From: Margaritifera margaritifera
Taxonomy: Eukaryota; Mollusca; Bivalvia; Unionida; Margaritiferidae
NCBI GenBank assembly: GCA_029931535.1
Contig: JAQPZY010001240.1
Span: 1,230,001 to 1,294,000, forward strand
DNA length: 64,000 nt
Direction: 5' to 3'
Below the pieces are notes generated by a model. That model worked only from the letters and a program-made list of their open reading frames with translations. It made no database searches and was not told the DNA's origin. A program made the position numbers and the translations under genes. Each line of letters opens with the position of its first letter. Within the stretch, counting starts at the first letter, position 1. Positions 37,662 through 47,842 of the stretch are shown here, piece after piece.

Positions 37662-37917
37662 GTAACTGTTTTCGCTATACTTCTTTCAAAAACGTAACTG
37701 TCTTAATTGTAATTCTTTTATAAACGTTAATGTCTTATTTGTACTTCTTTTATAAATGTAACTATCTTGTATCTATTCCTTTTATAAATACAATTGACGT
37801 AAATGTACTTCTTTCATAACGGTAACTGTATTAATTATAATTCTTTCATAAATGTAACAGTCTTAACCGTATTTCGTTTATAAATACAACTGTCTTAATT
37901 GTACTGAACACGTGTCA
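37662..37917 (+). repeat. 32-bp minisatellite, 8 units
   Basis: Eight consecutive units of 32 bp, consensus near GTAACTGTCTTAATTGTACT then TCTTTTATAAAT, with an incomplete ninth just upstream (from about 37640). Period is strictly 32 although units differ at several positions. Confidence 0.92.
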
Positions 37918-38346
37918 AAGTATGTGGCTAATGACGCCATATGTCGTCGTCTAATTATATCCTTACACTTATCTCGACGGGAGTGGGCGGAGAGTGGACA
38001 GCACTATCTCTGAAGATTATATATTTTGTAATAACTATTGGATTTCGCTTGAGCCGTTCTATGATATTATAACATAACCAAATAGTCACTTTAGATTTTG
38101 AGAAAATGCAGTATCAATAGTTTTAAGCGGACAATGGGTAGAACTTTGTAATAAAATCTCGTCATTACTATATATCAATAAACATTTCAAAACTTGAATA
38201 TTAAGTTTTCGCCAACTACAATGTCGTTGTTTCAACATATCCCTATGCAAATGCAGACAATAGACTGTAAAATATAATACCTTACGAATGTAACCATAAA
38301 CCACAAGGTCAATTTACCTATCGATATGAAATTATGTGTGTGCACG

Positions 38347-38411
<65 letters not shown>

Positions 38412-40959
38412 GCACATCTTTGTATGTATAAGTCTATGTGGGTGAAACTAAACTAGTGATATCACTAATATCGGAAAGTATCTTCTTATGCGTTTATATA
38501 TACTACACTGTATACCACGCTCATCCAGTAAAATGCTGGAGTAACGTGGCTGGGAATTGTTATAAAATGATCCAGGGATACCGACAGGCTCTTTCCTTTC
38601 TGTTGGCCAAACCGTTTGATATATAAGTGTCACTTTATAATAATTTAATGTATATCAATTGCATTTCTAAATAGAAATCAAATAATGTTGTACATATAGA
38701 TGAGTGTTAATTGCGATTGCCTAGCGAGCGAGTTCTCGTGACTCTCGAGTCCTTTCTAGCAATCATTTTGTGAGTTTGAGCCATGGTGCATAAGATCTGG
38801 AAGATAGGGACCTTTACACGCGGCACCGATTCTATTCCTGCTTGGGATGAAACATAACTCTTTAATATATTTCCATGATGTCACAATATTGTGCTAATAT
38901 TTTATTTATTTTCACGAATTCACAGTCATGTCTGTTGTTGTTCATCGCTTAACAAACAGTCTGCTTGCGCCGTTGAGCTGCTATTTTGATTGTGCCAAGG
39001 ATATGTGTACGCTGCCAAGTTATTAACAGCGTAAGCAGACGATATATGTTTGCAAAATTTTGTGAACCCTTTTATTTCTCCCTGTGATCCAGCTGTGATC
39101 TTCCCGACCCCCCCCCCACACACACACATCCACACCCCAAAACAGATATGTAGCAGCAAACTTCTTAACAGCAAGTCAGTCCTTACAAATAAATGGACTC
39201 TCGCATGACAAGGTTTACCTAATGAATTCGTGTTATAATTTTGTGAATATTGTATCAAGAGCTTTGAATAATATCAGCAACAACAAATAATAAACATTGT
39301 ATCTTAAAATGTAGTTATACTTGTTCTTTACATATTAAGGTAGTAATTAAAAACTGCACCTCATATTATATGTGTGTCTAAATGTATTTTTTTTTAGAGA
39401 TATTGGACAGGTTGAATATTGGACCCGCATCAATCTCCTTCTGAATTAACAAAAGCTTGTTTCCACGTTTTAAGTCCTATTTTCAAAACCTTCAGGTAGC
39501 TTGGGATAGTTTCGTAATTGTCCACTGTCAAATGTATTAACTTAATTCTATTGTGCGACTTTTTCAACTATTATTGTTTAGTAATTAAAAATATTGATAT
39601 ATTTTTGAATTGGGAGTTTCGGGATTATGTTGTTCGTTAGCTTTGATGTGAGCCATACACCTCCCGTAGTTAATTGACAGTATCTAGACAGCGAGACACC
39701 AATAGCTGGCTATGTAGCAGAGCTACCCACCCATAACAGAAGACACGATGGGTTCAAGACAAGCAGAATATCTCAAAATCTACCTTGATGGCCACTACTT
39801 TGAACGCATCAAGGTGTTTAGTACACAATGTTTCCCACATTTATCACGAAGGGAACGGGCTTGAGTGTGCACCGTGAGTATCAATGTGTGTAAGAAATGA
39901 CCTTCGTAATTTGGGGCTCGGATGCACAAACTTCTTTAGCTATGAGCTTCCATTGACTTGCCAGAGCAAATGAATGATATTTTTGTGTTTTGATTTATTA
40001 CAGCTATCCAAAAATATGGACCATTTTGTCCTTACTAGCGTACTGTATTTTGTTTTTTAATAAATTGTTATATTAGGTAGGTTGATGCGGCATCAGGTGT
40101 GTGTACAATACTGTTCCTTGCACCCTAAATATAGTAGCAGCATGGGGCGAGTGTTTCTCCAATATATGGATCAAAGGAGTAAATTGTTTCTTAAATCCAT
40201 CGTTTTCCCCAGGCAATCCAGCTTTGAAAATATAGTGCCAAGGCAGACTTTTATGGTTGATTAGTGAACTTCTGACATTGCTCCAAGACTTATATATTGA
40301 TTATAAGGTGGATGATTCAAGTCAAAACTTTTGTATCCTTTAAGAATATAGCTTTCCATATATTTCTTTAATAATATATCTTTCGTTTGTTTTTTTTTTT
40401 TTTTGTCTGTTTTTTTGTTCTGTTTTGTTTTATGTTTTGTTTTCCAATGGAACAATCAATGAGATTCTTTTTTTGGTATTTATATTACTTGTATTGTTGT
40501 GTATGTGTGAGTCTTTGTTCATGTGCGTATGATTGCATAATTACTTGTCAAAAGAGAAAAGCTCCAGTAGAAATCTCCACACTACAATTAAGAACAATTT
40601 CTTCAATGCATTTTGATTTGTTATTGAAATTGCTTTAGAACAGAAGCTTGATTTCAAGTTCTGTCAACTTCTCAATCTTTTTAAAGAGTCATGTAAATAC
40701 AAACTAAAAGATTTATACAAGCTCAATATAATTTATTTGTTCCGTATCCCGCACTTTTCAAAACATCTCTCTCTCTCTTTCTCTCTCTGTCTCTCTGTCT
40801 CTCTCTCTCTCTCTCTGACTTTAAGGAAAGAAAATGTATTTAATGTTATTCATAACGATGTCCATTTGTCCCAAAATGGAAACAACACTTGAATAACAAT
40901 TTATATGGGCTATGAGACGTTGACAGATTTAAATGGAGTTCAATGAACTTGGGAAGATA
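37918..40959. other. Gene-poor interval with small repeats
   Basis: (TA)n at about 38350-38411, a C-run near 39107-39116, a T-rich patch at 40390-40440 and a CT-rich tract at about 40769-40818. A 38-codon open run near 39749-39863 (GSRQAEYLKIYLDGHYFERI) has a protein-like look but no support beyond that. Confidence 0.5.
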
Positions 40960-41519
40960 TGTACAGAAAATATAACTTGCTACTAGATATATGGTTAAAG
41001 AGACAAAGAAAAATGAAAGTGTGCCTTTCATTACAGACCATTTGACAGAGATTAAAAGATATTTAAAAGAAGTCATCAGTCCATAAATATAAATACATCG
41101 TTACTAGCAGATACTTGGGCATTTTACAAGAATCCCCATACCATGTTTTACAGGTCTGTCTGCGTTCAACATGATTGTTGTGATGGTCTCATCGTATTTT
41201 ACACCAGTCGTACATGTACTGAGGGCTTGATTCGAATGACTCGGATGAATATTTCGAATCTGTTTTATTGATAAAACAAGGAACTATTTTCTATAGATAT
41301 ATTTGGAAACAAAATTTATATAGCTCAGCATATATTTGTGTATATACTAAATGGGCATAAAATATAAATACACGCACTTAACTAACTTTTGCCTTTGTGG
41401 CAGTTCTTGCTCAAGAGGCTCACTCTTCGGGTAAGGTCAAAACGGGGAAGCGAGTGGATACGTAGTTTAGAAGCACATAATTATAGCTATAATTAATTAT
41501 TATTGCTATTATATTATTT

Positions 41520-41554
<35 letters not shown>

Positions 41555-42103
41555 GTGGTTGCGGTTGTTTTTGTCTTTTTTCAATTTTTGCACGTTTGTC
41601 GCCGTCATTATTATTATTATTATTATTATTGTTGCAGTTGTTGATGTTATTGTTGTTATGGTCCATGTTATTACCAGTAGTAGCAGACCGTATATTAATG
41701 GATGTTGCTTTGTTGTTGTGTACTTAGTAATGTGATCACAAGTTTTGACCACCATTATAAAAAGGAAATAAAGAAGCATGAATCCATGTTTTAATTTCAA
41801 ATAATATCGTAACAAGGTGTACTGAAAAGCTATATATGTTCTACAAAGCAGAGATAAGGTGAAAGTTATATTAACTCAGAGACAACAAGAAGCTTGTAAA
41901 ACACTGGTGGAACAAATTCGTATCATAAGGGACATCTTCCAAGTTTTCCAACTGAAACTTACAACTAGAATAGGATAAGATTTATGTGCCCTTTTTGGTC
42001 CCTACACCACGTATTTTGGCCATATGACTTCCAAGGAGCACAGCAGAAACTATTCATTGTAATTTATTTTAACTGATAAGATAGCCTAGATTACAGTTTT
42101 GTA

Positions 42104-43655
42104 ATTACAAATAGGAAAACATATTTAATCAACTGCCACTTGAACAAGCAATTTAGTTCTTTTAGTTTCTAAAACTTCACAAGAAAATGAAGAGGTGCAT
42201 CCCTTTTCATTTGGGTCAGGGGTTATTCAGTATATAAATCTTGTCTGTAAGGGCATATGTTACTAAAAATAGCCATATTTGGCTTCTTTTCATTTTATAT
42301 TCATCACAGTACTCTCACATAAGTCGACTGTCTTTTGATCTCGGCGAGTTGAACAACTGGTTAATCCAGATATTGTTTCCATGTGTGAACAGCTGTTTCT
42401 AAGCTCAATTATACAAGTTTGCTGAGCAAAGCGTCAGTCCCTTGTTACACAGGTATATCTAAACTGTCAGCTAATAGTAACGTTAATGCTTTTACATGGT
42501 GCACAAAACCATGATCAGTGATTTTTTAAAGGATCAGTGATGATTTAATTTATAGGATGGATTAAAGTGAGCAAAATACAGTAATCTTGTGTGGAACATA
42601 GATTTGGTAGAGAACAACATATACATGTATTTTATTATTTTGTTAAATAGTGCACTAAACGAAATATGTTGACAAAATACTACTACTACTACTACTACTA
42701 ATAATAATAATAATAACTATAAGTATAAGTATAATAAGTACAATAATAATAAGTATATTAAATATAATAGTAATCGGTGCATGATATTTATTTTAAAACC
42801 AAGTTGAAAGTTGAATCTGCATACAATGGTCACCTGTGCACAAAGGCCATAAATACTTGTGGTTTTAAATTCATTCTGAAGTGCTGCATAAAGAATTATT
42901 ACAAATAGGAAAACATATTTAATCAACTGCCACTTAAACAAGCAATTTAATTCTTGTTAGTTTCTAAAACGTCACCAGAAAATGACGAATTGCATTCCTT
43001 TTCATTAGGGTCAACGGTTATTCAATATATAAATCTTGTCTGTAAGGGCATATGTTACTAACAATAGCCATATTTGTCTTCGTTTCATTCATTACTAATC
43101 ACAGTCCTCTCACATAAGCTGTCTTTTGATCTCGGCGAGTTGAACAACTGGATAATCCAGATATTGTTTCCATGTGTGAACAGCTGTTTCTAATCCCAAT
43201 TATACAAGTTTGCTGAGCAAATCGTCAGTCCCTTGTTACACAGACATATGTAAACTGTCAGTTAATAGTAACGTTAGAGCCTTACATGGTACACAAAACC
43301 TTGATCAGTTATTTTATTTAAAGGGTCAGTGACGATTTAATTTATTGCATGGATTGAAGTGAGCAGAGTACAGTAATCTTGCGTGGAACATAAATTTGGA
43401 AGAGAACAACATATACATGTATTTTAATATTTTGTTGAATAGTGCAATAAACTAAATCTGTTGATAACACAATAATAATAATAATAATAAGTAGTATAAT
43501 AATAAGTATAATAATAATACAAATAATAAATATAGTCGTAATCGGTGCATGATATTTGTTCAAAAACCAAGTTTGAAAAGTGATACAAAGTTCACCTGTG
43601 CACAAAGGCCATAAATACTTGTGGTAGTAAATTACATTTTGAAGTTGTGCATAAA
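42104..43655 (+). repeat. 794-bp tandem duplication inside copy B
   Basis: Unit 1 is 42104-42897 and unit 2 starts at 42898 with the same ATTACAAATAGGAAAACATA. Both contain TCGGCGAGTTGAACAACTGG, GTGAACAGCTGTTTCTAA and the AATAATAAGTATAATA tract, and both end near GTGCATAAA. Copy A has this segment once (13384-14170). The units are clearly diverged, so the event is not very recent. Confidence 0.9.
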
Positions 43656-44108
43656 CAAATATCTTTGTATCCTCTCCCTGCCCACTTCCGAGAACATCAC
43701 GAACGCGCTTTCCGTTCTACTGCATACAAATATGAACCACGCACTCGTACCCTACACGAGAACATCATGTGTACGGTACTTAAATTTAAACCATACGATC
43801 TTTTTGGGATTAGGCTTTCGCCGACGCACAACAAGGAAAAAAAAACAATGATCCAATCTTAAATTCAAATTACTGCTCTCTCGCGCTTTTATTAGCAATC
43901 TATACTGTACACCACCCATTATATGTGTACAGGAGTTCTGGGACACATACCTTATTACTGAAAAAAAAACACATATATTATGGTTCTATTTGAAAAATGA
44001 TTACTCCATTAAACTGAGATGAACAAATGCTATAATTATTGTACTCAAACATCACAACATATTCATTCAAATGCTTGCTATCGCATTACTTACATACAAT
44101 GTACTCAA

Positions 44109-44141
<33 letters not shown>

Positions 44142-45562
44142 CATATGAGAACATTGGCCACTAACTATCTAGAACACTAGAATCTTCTTAGAAAAATCAA
44201 AAAGTCTGGTGAATTTATACATTGCATGGAGAGGCGATTCACATACAGATTAAACAGACAATTGCAGTATTCTTGGCGGAACAAACATTCTCAGCTGATA
44301 AAAGTAAGTCAGGGTCAGAGATATACTGAAGCACAAACAGACAGACAATATTCTACTGCCATCACAAATATTGATAGCTGAGAAAGTGAAGTTGCAGCAT
44401 TGTCGACAACAGAGTGCACAGGCATACAGAGGAAACCAGTCTTCATGTATTCTTGCAATTGTATTGTTTTAAAACTCATTCCTACTGCTGAGTTAGTTTA
44501 AGCACGGGAATTCGAAGCCAACTGTTGTTATATCGAGTCTCGCGTCCAACAAATATTTTGCATATTAAATTGAGTATCACCTTAGTGCCTATTCAACCAT
44601 TGGGTGGAGATCGTCTTGTGCAAAGTGTAAGCATTTGGAGCCACGTGACACAATGGAAAAATAACAAATGCTAAATAAACAACCATGAGTACGACTGAAG
44701 CAGCCTAGGTCAGAGAGAAAGACGCTATGAAGGTGCTATTCCCATGTAGGACTTGCATAAATAGCCGCGTGAGACTAGCAGCAACACAAGCACTCCTAAC
44801 TGCGGACAAATTACTATCGCGTAGGAGAGTAAATATCCACAGTGACCCCTCTCACGCGCACACACAATGTTCACAAAACGAATGTAAGCATGGTAGTTGG
44901 CCAGGGTACACCCAGTTGTCTCTTAATGAAGAATCATAACTTGCAGTAGCTATGAAAAAGAAAACTATTGTCTCCTACAATCACAATTATCGAATTTAAG
45001 AAGTTTAAAAGGTACATTTAGTAGTAATCTGACAGAGACAGGCTTCTCACACGCCCTTCATCTTAATTCAAGATAATTCGGTTAAGAATAGTCCAGGTTG
45101 ATAGAAGTTTACCAAAGCACCGACCCGGACGTGTTGAGTAAAGTTTGTGCCGTACAACGACAAATCCAGAGGTTTCCCAGAAACAAGTAAAAATATTATC
45201 TGTCTCTCTTCCCCTCTTTCTCATTCTATATATGATCATGGTAATGCTTTAACCCTAGAGATATAACTTCAAATATTATAGGCCATCACACTTGATAGAC
45301 TACATTTATGCATGCAAATGTTTATATTACAGCTCTTCGCCTCTTGCTTGTATTCCAGCAAGTAATTTTATATTGGAAATCTTCGATCAATAATAAAGTT
45401 TCATTTTATATTTACATTTACTAGATATATAAGAGAGTACTGGTTTTAATGCTTTATGTTACATTTTATGCTTATTTTAGTGTGTTATTTTATTTCAATA
45501 TTCAGTAAATAACTCCAAAGATCCAATGCCCGTTATTGTGAAATGATATCTGAATTTACATA

Positions 45563-47070
45563 TACAGAGGAGGCTCGTTAATCCGGACTCCGTTTATCCG
45601 GAAACCTCGCTATCCGGACAGAGTTCAATGGGAACGGATTTCCTAAACGTTATTTTGCTCCGTTAATCAAGAAATCCGCGTTCCGGATCCGGAAATCAAA
45701 ATCGGGGACCAAAGTGTAAAATTACTATAAAACTTTGCCTCGATAATCCGGAAATAATCTGTCCAAAAATAAGAAAATTCGAAAAATCGTATATGAAAAT
45801 ACAGTCAGTTGGATAACACTGATTCACCTACGCAAATTTGGAGGGGTGTCAATGTATGGCTCTGAATGGTCAAATTCTAGTGGCACGTTAAAGTTATAAA
45901 TTGATCATGTGATCATGTGTGTGGAAAAACTTCAAGTAGCGTGGCCATATTGTAACCAGCGATTGTATAAACAATGTCTGTTTTAGCTAGTCGCCGGCGG
46001 GGGTGTTAATAATTAAATAAACACACTGGGATCAAATCGTCCACACTTTTTGACGTAGCATGTGGTTAATAAATTAAGTGTGTCATTAAGTCTCTTTGTT
46101 GTTTACCAATTGTATGTAACAATCACAGTTGTTGATGGCTGAACAAATAAAGTGAATTGACTTAAGCTGTGGACAGTATAGGGCTTCATTTCAGAATAAA
46201 AGGGGACGTCAATTATCGGCTCATTAGCAGCTATAACTGTTGTAAAATATGACTTATAGAAATTACTGCATTTTATTAGTTTACCATAACGCATTTAGCT
46301 GCGAGATATCAGTTTGTATTCGTTGTACTTTTCATATTATTATGGCGACACCATCAAGCAAGCGTAGACGAGTAGATATATCGGCCAGCATAAAAAAGAA
46401 GATTTGGCAGAAGATTTGGCAGCACAAAGAAGATCACCCAAAAGCTACCACTCAAGATATCCACCAGCATATTATAGCTTACTCATCCTTAGACATTGGC
46501 AAGTCGACAATTGCGGACATCATAAAAAACAAGGACAGTTGGTCGTCCGTACCTGCCGACTCAGCCGACCTAACCCGCGCTCGCCACGCCAAATATCAAC
46601 AAGTAGATAATGCTGTATTCATGTGGTTCTCAGACATGCCGGCTGACCATGCCGCCGTCAACGATGAAATGCTCATTGCCAAGGCAAAGATACTCGGAGA
46701 CCAACTCGGCATCACTGACTTTGCCTATTCTCATGGTTGGCTTCAACGCTTCAAGAATCGGCGGGGCATCAAACGAAAATTGTATGAAGGAGAAGCAGAT
46801 AGTGCCAACATGAACACAGTGCAGGCCATACAAGTGCATGTTATAATAAAGTGAAATAAACACAAGTCAATAGATGTATTCATTAATTTATTTCAACCAT
46901 TATTGCATATACAGTACATTTACAGCTAGCAAATACATATACATGTACATGTATACGATATGATGACATCGTAAAATAAAAATGTGCATGATTCAATTAT
47001 CCGGAAAACTCGTTAATCCGGAAATGTTCACTGGGAACGAAGATGTCCGGATTAACGAGGCTCCTCTGTA
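45563..47070. mobile_element. Complete Tigger/pogo-like DNA transposon, internally short
   Basis: Element body 45565-47068 (1504 bp), flanked by TA on both sides (45563-45564 and 47069-47070), the target duplication expected of Tc1/mariner-pogo elements. Terminal inverted repeats start CAGAGGAGGCTCGTTAATCC and match the other end over 24 bp with one mismatch. Extra sub-terminal TATCCGGA and CGTTAATCCGGA motifs near both ends are likely transposase binding sites. GTTCA(A/C)TGGGAACG occurs near both ends in direct orientation. The interior encodes only the DNA-binding half of a transposase. Copy A lacks the element at the same point. Confidence 0.93.
46342..46854 (+). CDS. Tigger-like protein with DNA-binding domains only
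   Basis: Intact 170-codon frame from ATGGCGACACCATCAAGC to TGA. Residues 7-10 (KRRR) are a basic patch that may serve as a nuclear signal. Residues about 12-66 form a Psq/CENP-B N-terminal type helix-turn-helix (ISASIKKKIWQKIW to STIADIIKNKDSW). Residues about 79-142 match the CENP-B-type HTH (TRARHAKYQQVDNAVFMWF to GWLQRFKNRRGI). In full pogo/Tigger transposases (usually 450-600 residues) a DDE catalytic domain follows. Here the protein ends at VHVIIK, and AATAAA-like motifs appear immediately around and after the stop. It could bind element ends but cannot catalyse transposition. I chose this ATG over the in-frame start at 46249 because the 31 codons before it are hydrophobic and unlike the family. 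Confidence 0.85.
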   Translation: MATPSSKRRRVDISASIKKKIWQKIWQHKEDHPKATTQDIHQHIIAYSSLDIGKSTIADIIKNKDSWSSVPADSADLTRARHAKYQQVDNAVFMWFSDMPADHAAVNDEMLIAKAKILGDQLGITDFAYSHGWLQRFKNRRGIKRKLYEGEADSANMNTVQAIQVHVIIK

Positions 47071-47282
47071 TATGGTCCACTATATCATTGCTGACTTTTT
47101 TTATCGATTTGTATCCAGTTTCCAATCCTAAGTATATGTTTAAAGATGATAGGTTTGACGGTAACTCTCGCTATGCATATATGTAAATATGAACGCATGC
47201 ACAAACAACGTAGGTACGTATATATGTATGTATGTATGTATTGTATATATGTACTAGAGCTTTTAAATTTTCACCTGAAAAA

Positions 47283-47842
47283 AAGTCTGCGAGGCTCAGA
47301 CTTTCTTAAGGACTGTGGCTGAACAGCGGCGTGCGTTCTACAAAAAGTACTTATTCCCGGTAAACGTGTTTAATGGCGTTGACACGCCACGTACGGCTGT
47401 GTATGTGGGCACAGGTGTGGCATGGAGTGGTATATTGCCAACAATCATTGCCGACCCCATTGTAGTTGCCCTTGAGATCACATCTTTGGGCTTCGGGCTG
47501 GTTTCCATGGTTTTCATGGCCGAAAATGTTTACTAGCCGGCGGTTCTCCCTGAAGGCCAAAAAGCGCGACAAAATTCGTGTGCTCGAAGAGACAAAACTC
47601 AGCACAATATTTGACCACATATCTAAGACGCTTCATGACAACGCCATCTCCATGGAAGACTTCAAGCTCATCTTAAAGGAAACTGACAAATACAATTCCA
47701 TGATAAATGAAATACGGGCTGCGTCGCACAAGGCACACGATTCAGTTGCCATCAACGAGGTGTCAAAAACTAACTGATGGCCAGAGAGAAAATGGAAGCT
47801 CGCAAAGAGATTATGAAAAGTCTCGCTGGAAATTCTCAATAA
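47283..47842 (+). pseudogene. Frameshifted small membrane/coiled-coil protein gene
   Basis: Three open pieces line up in two frame changes. The first (to 47536) runs from CEAQTFLRTVAEQRRAFYKK through a Gly- and Ile-rich hydrophobic stretch ending LGFGLVSMVFMAENVY. The second (47540-47777) has a basic start then FDHISKTLHDNAISMEDFKL and KYNSMINEIRAASHKAH, a predicted coiled coil. The third (47778-47842) gives MEARKEIMKSLAGNSQ and a stop. From memory, proteins of this layout recur in large numbers in cnidarian and mollusc genomes as uncharacterised, repeat-associated genes. I cannot name the parent element. It begins about 30 bp beyond the edge of duplication copy B. Confidence 0.55.

Larger units (their letters stand above)
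41043..47255 (+). repeat. Segmental duplication, copy B
   Basis: Same order and orientation as copy A (12329-15965), 28.7 kb away. Copy B differs by a tandem duplication of 794 bp (42104-43655), about 500 bp near 43755-44262 that copy A lacks, the Tigger-like element at 45565-47068, and absence of A's 165-bp insert. Its left edge directly abuts an inverted copy of part of that insert (40960-41041). After the transposon, homology resumes (AAAGATGATAGGTTTGAC) and fades in a GTAT-rich tail near 47255. Confidence 0.92.

Noticed and set aside
38725..38795. Possible tRNA gene (GTGAGTTTGAGCC resembling a B box)
   Set aside because: No acceptor stem, A box or anticodon arm could be paired around it.
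39749..39863. Short protein-like run GSRQAEYLKIYLDGHYFERI
   Set aside because: Only 38 codons, with a stop right after and no splice signals. Noted as a possible transposon scrap but not supportable as a gene.
41420..41815. 131-codon minus-strand open frame in copy B
   Set aside because: Poly-Asn, poly-Ile and poly-Thr from TTA/TTG triplet tracts. The equivalent frame is broken in copy A.
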